7,221 nucleotides of DNA from an uncultured Pseudomonadota bacterium (GTDB lineage: Bacteria; Lernaellota; Lernaellaia; Lernaellales; Lernaellaceae). The translations under genes and the position numbers were made by a program. This document shows, piece after piece, positions 1 to 6,832 of this stretch. The notes beneath the pieces are model-generated. The model worked only from the letters and a program-made list of their open reading frames with translations, did no database searches and was not told the origin of the DNA. The stretch is taken from positions 1 to 7,221 of the forward strand of contig CALBTQ010000187.1 in NCBI GenBank assembly GCA_937967875.1, given 5' to 3'. Positions within the stretch are counted from its first letter, which is position 1. Each line of letters starts with the position of its first letter.

Positions 1-48
1 CGATATCGTATTCGGTGACTGGAGTTCAGACGTGTGCTCTTCCGATCT
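1..48 (+). other. Illumina sequencing adapter remnant (artefact)
   Basis: Positions 15-48 match the 34-nt TruSeq index/read-2 adapter from GTGACTGGAGTTCAGACGTG to its end in GCTCTTCCGATCT. The 14 bases before it fit the end of the P7 flow-cell oligo (1-6, one mismatch to CGAGAT) followed by an 8-nt index (7-14). Genomic sequence starts at 49. The adapter identity is recognised from known library sequence; the index reading is inference. This stretch has no biological meaning and marks the end of an insert or contig. Confidence 0.97.
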
Positions 49-185
49 ACTGGCAGTTGCTGATTAAAGCGGAAAAGGCTTCTGATTTGCATAAATTGTG
101 TTCGCGCCTGCTGAACATCCTGGACGAACAGAAGGGAATTTCGGCCTCCTTCAAGCTCGATATCGATCCGGTGACCGTCCTTTAA
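49..185 (+). CDS. priA: Primosomal protein N' (PriA helicase), C-terminal end only
   Basis: This is the last 44 codons of a gene cut at its 5' side by the adapter junction. The frame opens with codons from position 51 and ends at TAA 183-185. The peptide begins WQLLIKAEK and ends LDIDPVTVL. This matches the PriA C-terminal domain, which typically has an R/YWQLLIKA strand and finishes with a D-x-DPxxLL-like tail. PriA is the 3'-5' superfamily 2 helicase that reloads the replisome at stalled forks; all of its helicase and zinc-binding motifs lie outside the window. Support comes from the tail sequence and from the def-fmt-rsmB genes downstream, with which priA is commonly clustered. The fragment is short, so the identification rests on the end motif plus context. 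Confidence 0.82.
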
Positions 186-203
186 ACAAGTTGCAGGAGA
201 AAC

Positions 204-233
204 TTGATCCCGCCGGGCTTTGATTGGTATTCT
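204..233 (+). promoter_or_regulatory. Possible sigma-70-type promoter before the cyclase gene
   Basis: In the 70-bp gap after priA there is TTGATC (204-209, 4/6 to the -35 consensus), an 18-bp spacer and TATTCT (228-233, 4/6 to the -10). A TG at 225-226 gives an extended -10 form. Initiation near 240 would leave a very short leader holding the AGGGAGAGG ribosome site (244-252) before the ATG at 256. The matches are imperfect, and the gene could equally be read through from priA. Confidence 0.25.
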
Positions 234-255
234 ATGGTTTAAAAGGGAGAGGTGT

Positions 256-1419
256 ATGCAAGAAAAGATTGGGGAAGCGCAAGAGAACGCCAAGCTCGAC
301 AAGCATCATATTCTGATTGTCGATGACGAAGAAGAGAACCTCGATCTCCTTGTTTCCACGTTGCGACGGGGCAATAAAATATTTAAAGCCCGCAGCGGCG
401 AAGAAGCGCTGGAAATTCTCAAGACCGAACCGGTCCACCTGGTCATCACCGACCAACGCATGCCCGGCATCTCCGGCATCGAGCTGCTGTCGATTCTGCA
501 ACGGGAACATCCGGAAACCGGCCGCATGTTGATCACCGGCTACGGCGACATGCAAACCGCCGTCGACGCCATCAACAAGGGGCAGGTGCAGCGATTCGTT
601 TCAAAGCCCTGGGATCCGGCGGCGATCAAGGAAATGGTGGCGCAAGAACTGGAGCGCTACGACCTGGTCGACGAAAAAAAGCGCCTGACCAACGACGTCA
701 TCGACAAGAACCGCGAGCTGGAAGAGGTCAACGAAATTCTCGTCGAGCAGAAAAGCGAAATGGAAAAGCTCGCCGACGAATACCGCCGCCAGCGCGAGTT
801 GGCCATCGAGATGAGCGAAAAATTCGCCAAGGCCAACCTCGAGCTGATCAAGGCTCAGGAAGAAATCAAACTCAAGAACACCAAGCTGGAATCGGCCAAT
901 AAAAAGCTCGAACAACTCAGCGTCACCGACGGCTTGACCGGCTTTTTCAACTATCGGCAGATGCTCAACATCCTCGACAACGAAATCGGCCGCGCCAAGC
1001 GCTACAACCTGTACCTGTCGGTGATGATGATCGATCTGGACAAATTCAAAAACATCAACGACACCTTCGGGCATTTATTCGGCGATGCCGTGTTGCGGCG
1101 CACGACGGAAATCATCCGCCGCAACATCCGCGAAACGGACTTTCCCACGCGCTACGGCGGCGACGAATTTTTGATCATTCTGCCACACACCGGCATCGAT
1201 CGCGCCAAGTTCCTGGCCAAGCGCATCCATGCCGATCTCAAGAGCCATCCGTTCCTCCCGCCGGAGGGGCAGCGTTTCTATCTGACCGTCAGCATCGGAA
1301 TCGCCTATTATCCGCATCCGAAGGTTGAGGATCGCGAAGGACTGGTTAAACTGGTCGATGAAGCTCTGTACGAAGCCAAGGAAGGGGGCCGCGACCGCAT
1401 TGTGGTGACTCCCGGTTGA
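256..1419 (+). CDS. Response regulator with REC, coiled-coil and GGDEF domains (diguanylate cyclase)
   Basis: This 387-residue cytoplasmic protein should make c-di-GMP from two GTP under phosphorylation control. REC spans about 17-135. It has the acidic pair D23/D24, phosphoacceptor D66 in ITDQRMPG, switch T94 and K117 in the VSKPW loop, so it looks fully active. A long, highly charged coiled coil (about 136-220) leads into GGDEF (about 221-387), which starts with the usual SVTDGLTGFFN. The active-site signature RYGGDEF is intact at 299-305, the metal residue D260 lies in MMIDLDKFK, and an allosteric I-site RETD (292-295) sits five residues before GGDEF. I chose ATG 256 because AGGGAGAGG lies just upstream. 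An in-frame TTG at 220 would add 12 residues but has no good ribosome site. The histidine kinase gene starts 3 bp after the stop and is the likely phosphodonor. Domain calls are firm; the output pathway is unknown. Confidence 0.95.
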   Translation: MQEKIGEAQENAKLDKHHILIVDDEEENLDLLVSTLRRGNKIFKARSGEEALEILKTEPVHLVITDQRMPGISGIELLSILQREHPETGRMLITGYGDMQTAVDAINKGQVQRFVSKPWDPAAIKEMVAQELERYDLVDEKKRLTNDVIDKNRELEEVNEILVEQKSEMEKLADEYRRQRELAIEMSEKFAKANLELIKAQEEIKLKNTKLESANKKLEQLSVTDGLTGFFNYRQMLNILDNEIGRAKRYNLYLSVMMIDLDKFKNINDTFGHLFGDAVLRRTTEIIRRNIRETDFPTRYGGDEFLIILPHTGIDRAKFLAKRIHADLKSHPFLPPEGQRFYLTVSIGIAYYPHPKVEDREGLVKLVDEALYEAKEGGRDRIVVTPG

Positions 1420-1422
1420 TGA

Positions 1423-3069
1423 ATGAATAACGAGACGAAAAATCGAGCCCTAAAACTCAAGGTCCTGGCGATTTTCCTGGCCCTTGCCCTGTTGCCGTTG
1501 ACGGTCGCCGTCGTCGGCTTTATCCACGTCGATCAGATCAACTATTTCTATCTCTCCTTGCTCATGGTCTCCGCGGTGATGATCGTCGCGGTGGGCATCA
1601 TCATCAGTCTGTGGTTCATTCGCCGCCTCGATTTCGTCGAGGATCTGACCACCCGCCTGGCCGACGGCGGTTCGACGATCGGCGCCGAGGAACGCGAGAT
1701 CAAGGAACTGGGCGGCCTCGGCGAAAAAATCCAGCAACTCGACATGCTGCTCAACGATCGTCGCCGCGAATTGGCCGATCAGATCCGCGCCACCTTCGAC
1801 TCCGAGCTGGCCGCCGAGAAAGAGCGGATGGAAGCCTTTTTGCGCGGTATCGGCGACGGCATCTCCATCGTCGACAAGGAAATGCGCATCATCTACGTCA
1901 ACGACGTGTTGGTGAAAAACTTCGGCGACCACACCGGCGAATTCTGCTTTCAGGTCTACGAGCATAAAAACGAAATCTGCGGCGGCTGCCCCGTGCGCAA
2001 GGCGATGGACACCGGCGAGGTGCATCACAGCCTGCGCCGCATGTACACCAAGGACGGCCGCCTGCATTACTACGAATCGACCGGCAGCCCCATTCGCGAC
2101 GAGCACGGCGAAATCATCGCCGGCATCGAGTTGGCCCGCGACGTCACCCAGCGCATCAAGCTCGAACGCAACGTGGAAATCCGCTCGCGCGAACTGGCCA
2201 AAGCCAACGAGGAACTGCGCCGGGTCAACGAGGAAATCCAGCAAGCCTACGAAGAGCTCAAGTCCACGCAAGCACAGTTGCTGCAATCGGAAAAAATGGC
2301 CTCCCTCGGCGTGCTGGTGTCGGGCATCGCGCACGAAATCAACAATCCGCTCAACTTCGTTTCCGCCTCGGTGCAACTGCTCGACGAAAATCTCTCGTCG
2401 ATCATGAAGCTGATGAACCAGTACGAAAGCACCGATCTGACCGTGGAAGCCAAAGGTCAGATCGACAAGGTCAAAGAGGAAATCGAGTACGATTACCTGA
2501 ACGAGGACGTGAAGAAGATCGTCAAAAACATCGGCACCGGCGCGGAGCGCATGAAGCAGATCGTGCAGAACCTGCGCACCTTCTCGCGCATGGACTCCAG
2601 CGAAAAACTGCCGGTCAACCTGGAAGAGGGCATCGAGTCCACGCTGCAGATCCTCTACTACGAGTACAAAAACCGCATCGAGATCGAGCGCGACTATCAG
2701 GCGGTGCCTATGGTGCTGGGTTCGCCCGGCCAGTTGAACCAAGTGTTCATGAACATCATCCACAATGCCATCCAGGCGATTGAAGGCAAGGGGAAAATCC
2801 GTATTTCCATCCACCCGACGGTGGATCACGCACGGGTTTCGATCAGCGATACCGGTCCGGGCATTCCCGCCGAAAAACTGAACAAGGTGTTCGACCCGTT
2901 CTACACCACCAAGCCGGTGGGCGACGGAACGGGGCTGGGATTGTCGATCAGCTATGGTATCGTTAAAGACCACAACGGTCGTTTGTGGGCGGAAAGTGAA
3001 GTGGGGCGCGGCACGACCTTCCATGTCGACCTGCCCGCCCAGAAGGCCGAAATGGCCAAGGGAGCATGA
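1423..3069 (+). CDS. Membrane-anchored PAS-domain sensor histidine kinase
   Basis: This is a 548-residue sensor kinase. Two hydrophobic helices (about 12-34 and 42-66) are joined by a loop of only about eight residues, so there is almost no periplasmic sensor. A HAMP-like or linker region (about 67-135) leads to a cytoplasmic PAS domain (about 136-245) carrying three cysteines, C175, C186 and C189, the last two in CGGCP. A coiled coil (about 246-290) precedes HisKA, with phospho-acceptor H304 in GIAHEINNPLN. The DHp helices are longer than usual (to about 390), as in the HEINNPL kinase group. The ATPase domain has the N-box (N444, N448), DTGPG (476-480), DPFYTTK (491-497) and GTGLGLS (502-508). 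No HPt or receiver is fused, so it probably phosphorylates the cyclase encoded 3 bp upstream. Its start lacks a clear ribosome site, which suggests translational coupling. Its stop overlaps the def start. The signal is unknown; cytoplasmic redox or metal sensing by the PAS cysteines is possible. Confidence 0.95.
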   Translation: MNNETKNRALKLKVLAIFLALALLPLTVAVVGFIHVDQINYFYLSLLMVSAVMIVAVGIIISLWFIRRLDFVEDLTTRLADGGSTIGAEEREIKELGGLGEKIQQLDMLLNDRRRELADQIRATFDSELAAEKERMEAFLRGIGDGISIVDKEMRIIYVNDVLVKNFGDHTGEFCFQVYEHKNEICGGCPVRKAMDTGEVHHSLRRMYTKDGRLHYYESTGSPIRDEHGEIIAGIELARDVTQRIKLERNVEIRSRELAKANEELRRVNEEIQQAYEELKSTQAQLLQSEKMASLGVLVSGIAHEINNPLNFVSASVQLLDENLSSIMKLMNQYESTDLTVEAKGQIDKVKEEIEYDYLNEDVKKIVKNIGTGAERMKQIVQNLRTFSRMDSSEKLPVNLEEGIESTLQILYYEYKNRIEIERDYQAVPMVLGSPGQLNQVFMNIIHNAIQAIEGKGKIRISIHPTVDHARVSISDTGPGIPAEKLNKVFDPFYTTKPVGDGTGLGLSISYGIVKDHNGRLWAESEVGRGTTFHVDLPAQKAEMAKGA

Positions 3070-3593
3070 TGACGATTCGCAGAATACGCATTTACCCGGA
3101 TCCGGTCCTGCGGCAGAAAGCCGAACCGGTGACCGAGTTCGACGAAGAGCTGAAAAAATTGGCGCGCGACATGGCCGAAACAATGTACGCCGAACCCGGC
3201 GTCGGTCTGGCCGCCCCGCAGGTGGGCGTTTCCAAGCGGGTGATCACCGTCGACGTGCGCGACGAGGACGGCAAGCCCGGCGAACTGCTGATGCTGGCCA
3301 ACCCGGAAATCGTCGAACGCGACGGCGAAGTCTACTACGAGGAAGGATGCCTCTCCGTGCCCGGCTTCAACGCCGAGGTGCGCCGCTCGTATCATCTGGT
3401 CGTTCAGGCGCAGGACATGGACGGCAATCCGGTCGAGTACGAGGTCGAGGATTTTCCCGCCGTCGTCTTTCAGCACGAAATCGACCACCTCGACGGCATC
3501 CTGTTCATCGATCACATCAGCCCGCTCAAACGGGCCCAAATTAAAAAGCGTTTGCGCAAAGAAGCGCAGGAGCGCGAGGCGAGCGGTACCTGA
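3066..3593 (+). CDS. def: Peptide deformylase
   Basis: Def removes the formyl group from the N-terminal fMet of nascent chains at the ribosome exit, and is a metal (usually Fe2+) hydrolase. All three family motifs are intact: GVGLAAPQVG (45-54), EEGCLSVPG (92-100) with metal ligand C95, and QHEIDHLDG (136-144) with ligands H137 and H141 and catalytic E138. Its 175 residues are close to the usual length of about 170. The first ATG (3066) overlaps the kinase stop as ATGA. A second ATG at 3069 is in frame and sits at a slightly better distance from AGGGAG (3059-3064), so the true start could be one codon later. fmt follows after 3 bp. Def and Fmt are functional partners, one adding and one removing the formyl group. 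Confidence 0.98.
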   Translation: MMTIRRIRIYPDPVLRQKAEPVTEFDEELKKLARDMAETMYAEPGVGLAAPQVGVSKRVITVDVRDEDGKPGELLMLANPEIVERDGEVYYEEGCLSVPGFNAEVRRSYHLVVQAQDMDGNPVEYEVEDFPAVVFQHEIDHLDGILFIDHISPLKRAQIKKRLRKEAQEREASGT

Positions 3594-3596
3594 TCC

Positions 3597-4520
3597 ATGC
3601 GCTGGTTTTACTTCGGCACGCCGCAGTATGCGGCCACGATCCTCACGCGCCTGCTTGCCGCCGGCCACGTGCCGGAACTTGTCGTCACCCAGCCCGACCG
3701 GCCCGCCGGCCGCAATCGTCAACTGACGCCCCCGCCGGTTAAAGAAGTCGCGTTGGCCCACGGCCTGCCGGTGCTGCAGCCGGAAAAAATCACTCACCAG
3801 GTGCGGCAGGAGTTGACCGCGCTTACACCCGACGTGATCGTCGTGGCCGCCTACGGGAAAATTCTGCGCCCTGCGATGCTCGCCGTTCCGCCCCACGGCT
3901 GCATCAACGCCCACGCGAGCCTGCTGCCGCATTATCGCGGCGCCGCGCCGGTCAACTGGATGCTGGTCAACGGCGAAACGCAAACCGGCATTACGATCAT
4001 CAAAATGGACGCCGGTATCGACACCGGCCCGGTGCTCGCCGAACGCGCCATTCCCATTGCTTCCGACGACAACGCCGGTACGCTGCTGGTCAAGCTGGCC
4101 GAGTTCGCCGGCGACCTGCTGGTCGAAACGCTGCCCCGTTACCTCGCCGGCGAAATTCAACCGCGACCGCAGCCGGAAGAGGGCTCCTATGCGCCGATGC
4201 TGCGCAAGGAAGACGGTCTGCTCGACTGGACGCAGTCGGCGACCGCGATCGTCAACCGCGTGCGCGGCATGACGCCCTGGCCGGGCGCGTACACCTTCTG
4301 GCAGGGCAAGACGATCAAGATTCTGCAGGCCGAACCGGTTGCGGGGCACGGCGCGCCGGGCGAAGTGCTCCGAGCAAAAAAGGACTTGCTGGTCGCCGCC
4401 GGCGAGGGCGCCGTGATCTTGCGGCAACTCCAGATGCAGGGGAAAAAGGAGATGCCCGCCGCCGCGTTTCTCAACGGCGTGCCGCTGAAAGTCGGAGACA
4501 TGTTCGGACCTGAATCATGA
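3597..4520 (+). CDS. fmt: Methionyl-tRNA formyltransferase
   Basis: Fmt transfers a formyl group from 10-formyl-tetrahydrofolate to Met-tRNAfMet, giving the initiator used in bacterial translation. The N-terminal Rossmann domain begins MRWFYFGTPQYAA and carries TQPDRPAGR (31-39). The catalytic block INAHASLLPHYRGAAP (103-118) and GIDTG (140-144) supplies the triad N104, H106 and D142, spaced as in E. coli Fmt. The smaller C-terminal domain (about 205-307), which binds tRNA, includes RVRGMTPWPGAYT. The length of 307 residues is normal. ATG 3597 lies 3 bp after the def stop with no strong ribosome site, which fits coupled translation. The 3' end overlaps rsmB by 4 bases. Nothing in the sequence suggests loss of function. 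Confidence 0.98.
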   Translation: MRWFYFGTPQYAATILTRLLAAGHVPELVVTQPDRPAGRNRQLTPPPVKEVALAHGLPVLQPEKITHQVRQELTALTPDVIVVAAYGKILRPAMLAVPPHGCINAHASLLPHYRGAAPVNWMLVNGETQTGITIIKMDAGIDTGPVLAERAIPIASDDNAGTLLVKLAEFAGDLLVETLPRYLAGEIQPRPQPEEGSYAPMLRKEDGLLDWTQSATAIVNRVRGMTPWPGAYTFWQGKTIKILQAEPVAGHGAPGEVLRAKKDLLVAAGEGAVILRQLQMQGKKEMPAAAFLNGVPLKVGDMFGPES

Positions 4521-5854
4521 TGAACAATCCCCGCGCGCTCGCCATGCAGGTTTTGCGGCGGGTGCTGGTCGACAACGCCTATTCCGATCTCGCGCTCGAC
4601 GCCGCGCTCAAGCAATCCTCGCTGGCCGATAACGATCGCCGCCTGGTCGCCGAGCTGGTTTACGGCGTGCTGCGCCATCTCACCTATCTGGATTGGCGTC
4701 TGGGGCAGGTCTCGCATCGTCCGCTCGACAAGATGGAACACCGCGTGGCCGACGCCCTGCGCATCGGCGCGTATCAGTTGTTGTTCCTCGACCGCATTCC
4801 GCCACATGCGGCCGTCGACGAAGCGGTCAAGCTTGTGCCCAAACGCGCCTCCGGTCTGGTCAACGCCGTGCTGCGCCACCTGCCGCGCGGTGAAAAAAAC
4901 GGGCATGTGCCGCACCTGAAAGATCCCTATCAGGCCGCGTCAATCCGTTGGTCGCATCCGCTATGGCTGGTGCACGCCATTGCCAAACGGTTCGGCGACG
5001 AGCAGATGGCCGCGTTGCTGGCCGCCAATCAAGAGCGACCGCCGCTGGTTCTGCGTGTCAACGAGGCGAAAACCGATCGCCCGACGCTCATCCAGGCCTT
5101 GCCGCAGTTGCGTCCGCGCGCCGCTCAATACGCGCCGGCGGGCGTTGCGGTCGAGCATCTCACCCAGCTCGAACAACTGCCGGCCTTTCGTGAAGGCTTG
5201 TTTCTCGTGCAAAGCGAAGCGGCCCAGATCGTCGCCGAGCTGCTCGGCGCGCATCCGGGTGAGTTGATTCTCGATGTTTGCGCCGCACCGGGCGGCAAGA
5301 CGAGTTTCTTTGCGCAGAAGGTCGCACCGGTCGGGCAGGTGTACGCGGTCGATATTCATCCGCGCCGCTTGCGGCTGCTGAGCCAGAACCTTAAGCGTCT
5401 GGGCATCGAGAACGTTTCGCTTATTCAGGCCGACGCGAGCAAGGATTTCGCGATCAAGGACGACATGCAATTCGATCGCATCCTGGTCGACGCGCCGTGC
5501 TCCGCGCTAGGCACCTTGCAGAAAAATCCGGAAATCCGCTGGCGGCTGCGCCCTGACGATCCGGCGCGGCTCGCGAGCGTGCAGGCCGCCATTCTGGAGC
5601 AAGCTGCGCGCCACGTGCGGCCGGGTGGGGTGCTCATGTACGCCGTGTGCACCTACACCGAGGAGGAAACCGACCGTGTCGTCGACGGCTTCCTGGCCGC
5701 GCAGCCGGAGTTTGTTTTGAGCGATTTGCATGAAGGACTCCCTCCGCGCTACGATGTTTTCATTCAGGATCGGGGAACGTTGTTGTCACTGCCGCATCGC
5801 ACGGGTACGGAAGGCTTTTTCGCCGCGCGCTTCGTGCGCAAGGAGAAATCATGA
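4517..5854 (+). CDS. rsmB: 16S rRNA (cytosine-967-C5)-methyltransferase RsmB
   Basis: This 445-residue SAM-dependent rRNA m5C methyltransferase (RsmB/Sun/Fmu; E. coli is 429 aa) modifies C967 (E. coli numbering) of 16S rRNA. An all-helical NusB-like domain fills about 1-130, with the typical [14 protein letters not shown] near 41. The Rossmann methyltransferase domain shows SAM motif [10 protein letters not shown] (253-262), acidic D279 after the second strand, D306 and DAPCSALGT (325-333). It also has [12 protein letters not shown] (374-385). C378 in CTY is the expected catalytic nucleophile and C328 the second cysteine, needed for product release. The NusB-like domain separates it from RsmF-type enzymes. 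Its start overlaps the fmt stop as ATGA, with a second in-frame ATG at 4520. Its own stop overlaps rpe in the same way. Confidence 0.96.
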   Translation: MMNNPRALAMQVLRRVLVDNAYSDLALDAALKQSSLADNDRRLVAELVYGVLRHLTYLDWRLGQVSHRPLDKMEHRVADALRIGAYQLLFLDRIPPHAAVDEAVKLVPKRASGLVNAVLRHLPRGEKNGHVPHLKDPYQAASIRWSHPLWLVHAIAKRFGDEQMAALLAANQERPPLVLRVNEAKTDRPTLIQALPQLRPRAAQYAPAGVAVEHLTQLEQLPAFREGLFLVQSEAAQIVAELLGAHPGELILDVCAAPGGKTSFFAQKVAPVGQVYAVDIHPRRLRLLSQNLKRLGIENVSLIQADASKDFAIKDDMQFDRILVDAPCSALGTLQKNPEIRWRLRPDDPARLASVQAAILEQAARHVRPGGVLMYAVCTYTEEETDRVVDGFLAAQPEFVLSDLHEGLPPRYDVFIQDRGTLLSLPHRTGTEGFFAARFVRKEKS

Positions 5855-6513
5855 TTGTCGCTCCCAGCATTTTGTCCGCCGACTTCGCCCGCCTGGGCGA
5901 CGAGGTGCGTGCTCTGGCCGACGCCGGGGCCGACTGGATCCACGTCGACGTGATGGACGGTCTGTTCGTTCCTAACATCACCATCGGCCAGCCGGTCGTG
6001 CGCGCCCTGCGTCAGGAAACCGATTTGCCGCTCGACGTGCATTTGATGATCGAGGAGCCGGCGCGCTACGTACAGGAGTTCGCCGATGCCGGCGCCGATT
6101 GGATCACCGTGCATGTCGAGGCGTGCAAGCACTTGCATCGCTGCCTGCAGCAGATCCACGCCGCGGGCAAGAAAGCGGGCGTCAGCCTCAATCCGGCCAC
6201 GCCGCTGGCAATGATCGAGCACGTACTCGATTCGGTCGATATGGTGCTGCTGATGAGCGTCAACCCGGGTTTCGGCGGCCAGCAATTCATCCCCTCGGCG
6301 CTGGAGAAGGTGCAAACCCTGCGCACGATGCTCGACGACGTGGGCTTCAACGACGTGCACATTCAGGTCGACGGCGGCGTCGGCCCGCACAATGCCCGCG
6401 CCCTCGCGCGCGCCGGGGCAACGGTGCTGGTCGCCGGCAACGCGGTCTTCAGCCACGAGGATTACGCCGCGCCCATTCGCGCGCTCAAAGAGGCCGACCT
6501 CGACCTGGCGTGA
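5851..6513 (+). CDS. rpe: Ribulose-phosphate 3-epimerase
   Basis: Rpe interconverts D-ribulose 5-phosphate and D-xylulose 5-phosphate in the pentose phosphate pathway (or the Calvin cycle in autotrophs). It is a metal-dependent TIM-barrel enzyme of the cytoplasm. The 220 residues match the family length. Visible signatures are the N-terminal [21 protein letters not shown] (31-42) with H31 and D33, VHLMI with H64, the loop SVNPGFGGQ (136-144), and VDGGV (173-177) with catalytic/metal D174. The start overlaps the rsmB stop by 4 bases, but it has its own strong ribosome site, AAGGAG (5840-5845), five bases before ATG. It may therefore be translated more than its neighbours. It is the last gene of the block; no pentose-pathway partner is present, so it appears to sit here by conserved clustering. 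Confidence 0.98.
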   Translation: MIVAPSILSADFARLGDEVRALADAGADWIHVDVMDGLFVPNITIGQPVVRALRQETDLPLDVHLMIEEPARYVQEFADAGADWITVHVEACKHLHRCLQQIHAAGKKAGVSLNPATPLAMIEHVLDSVDMVLLMSVNPGFGGQQFIPSALEKVQTLRTMLDDVGFNDVHIQVDGGVGPHNARALARAGATVLVAGNAVFSHEDYAAPIRALKEADLDLA

Positions 6514-6525
6514 GAGATTGACCGC

Positions 6526-6548
6526 CGCATTTTACCATTGTAAAAGCG
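6526..6548 (+). terminator. Weak hairpin after rpe, possible terminator
   Basis: TTTTAC (6530-6535) pairs with GTAAAA (6540-6545) around a CATT loop. The stem extends through CGC (6526-6528) and GCG (6546-6548) with A6529 bulged. It begins 13 bases after the rpe stop, where an operon could end. There is no following T run, so it is not a convincing intrinsic terminator and may only stabilise the 3' end of the transcript. Confidence 0.3.
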
Positions 6549-6609
6549 CCGAATTTCGTTGATCCGTCCCAATAATCAAAGTCCTATTCGCATCTTGCCT
6601 GAATACTTC

Positions 6610-6638
6610 TTGACACCGGCAATAAGATTATGTAAATA
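6610..6638 (+). promoter_or_regulatory. Probable sigma-70-type promoter for tRNA-Pro
   Basis: A perfect -35 hexamer TTGACA (6610-6615) is followed at 17 bp by TAAATA (6633-6638, 3/6 to the -10 consensus, in an AT-rich patch). The GC-richer stretch GATCGTCCC comes just after. A start near 6645 would lie about 10 bases before the mature tRNA 5' end. The AT-rich promoter contrasts with the GC-rich coding DNA around it. The weak -10 keeps confidence moderate. Confidence 0.6.
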
Positions 6639-6655
6639 GATCGTCCCTGAAGCGT

Positions 6656-6732
6656 CGGGATGTGGCTCAGCCTGGTAGAGCACCTGGTTCGGGACCAGGG
6701 GGTCGCTGGTTCAAATCCAGTCATCCCGACCA
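6656..6732 (+). tRNA. tRNA-Pro, anticodon CGG
   Basis: A complete 77-nt cloverleaf is visible. The acceptor arm pairs CGGGATG (6656-6662) with CATCCCG (6722-6728). The D-stem is GCTC/GAGC (6665-6668, 6678-6681) and the anticodon stem CCTGG/CCAGG (6683-6687, 6695-6699). The loop TTCGGGA carries anticodon CGG at 6690-6692. A 5-nt variable loop, then the T-arm (6705-6721) with loop TTCAAAT, and A73 plus an encoded CCA complete it. The C1-G72 end pair and A73 fit bacterial proline tRNAs. It reads CCG codons, which are frequent in GC-rich genomes. Its 3' end faces an integrase gene, so it is a probable integration target. Confidence 0.97.
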
Positions 6733-6735
6733 AAT

Positions 6736-6770
6736 AAAAGGTCGTAACTTCAACAGGTTACGGCCTTTTT
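6736..6770 (+). terminator. Intrinsic terminator after tRNA-Pro, possibly bidirectional
   Basis: A 13-bp stem pairs 6736-6748 (AAAAGGTCGTAAC) with 6757-6769 (GTTACGGCCTTTT), including one G-T pair, around an 8-base loop. It ends in a T run (6766-6770). It starts 4 bases after the tRNA CCA. On the opposite strand the stem is followed by an interrupted T-rich stretch (TTTTATTTG), so it could also stop the convergent integrase transcript. Confidence 0.85.
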
Positions 6771-6789
6771 CCTTGTAGGTTTCCCCAAG

Positions 6790-6812
6790 CTGTAACACTT
6801 ACTGTAACACTT
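6790..6812. repeat. Two tandem 11-bp direct repeats, CTGTAACACTT
   Basis: Identical copies of CTGTAACACTT lie at 6790-6800 and 6802-6812, with a 12-bp period. They sit between the tRNA terminator and the 3' end of the integrase gene, 58 bases past the tRNA. Repeats of this size near attachment sites often bind the integrase arm domain or an excisionase. That role is inference; the repeat itself is seen directly. Confidence 0.75.
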
Positions 6813-6832
6813 TCAATGATGCGGTTCGGAGC

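Noticed and set aside
187..242. Small hairpin CAAGTT/AACTTG (187-206) with AGGAG in its loop, and a 12-codon peptide from TTG 204
   Set aside because: A 6-bp stem with an 8-base loop and no T run is weak. The peptide shows no attenuator-type composition, so chance is the simpler explanation.
220..255. A TTG start at 220 that would add 12 residues to the cyclase N-terminus
   Set aside because: ATG 256 has AGGGAGAGG just upstream, whereas TTG 220 has no ribosome site and the extra residues do not belong to the REC fold.
1450..3183. Long open frame on the - strand opposite the histidine kinase
   Set aside because: It is antisense to a gene with complete kinase motifs, has a skewed composition typical of a complement frame in GC-rich DNA, and shows no recognisable domain or ribosome site.
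2952..4427. Long open frame on the - strand opposite def and fmt
   Set aside because: It is antisense to two genes with intact catalytic motifs. The open frame is a by-product of high GC at third codon positions.
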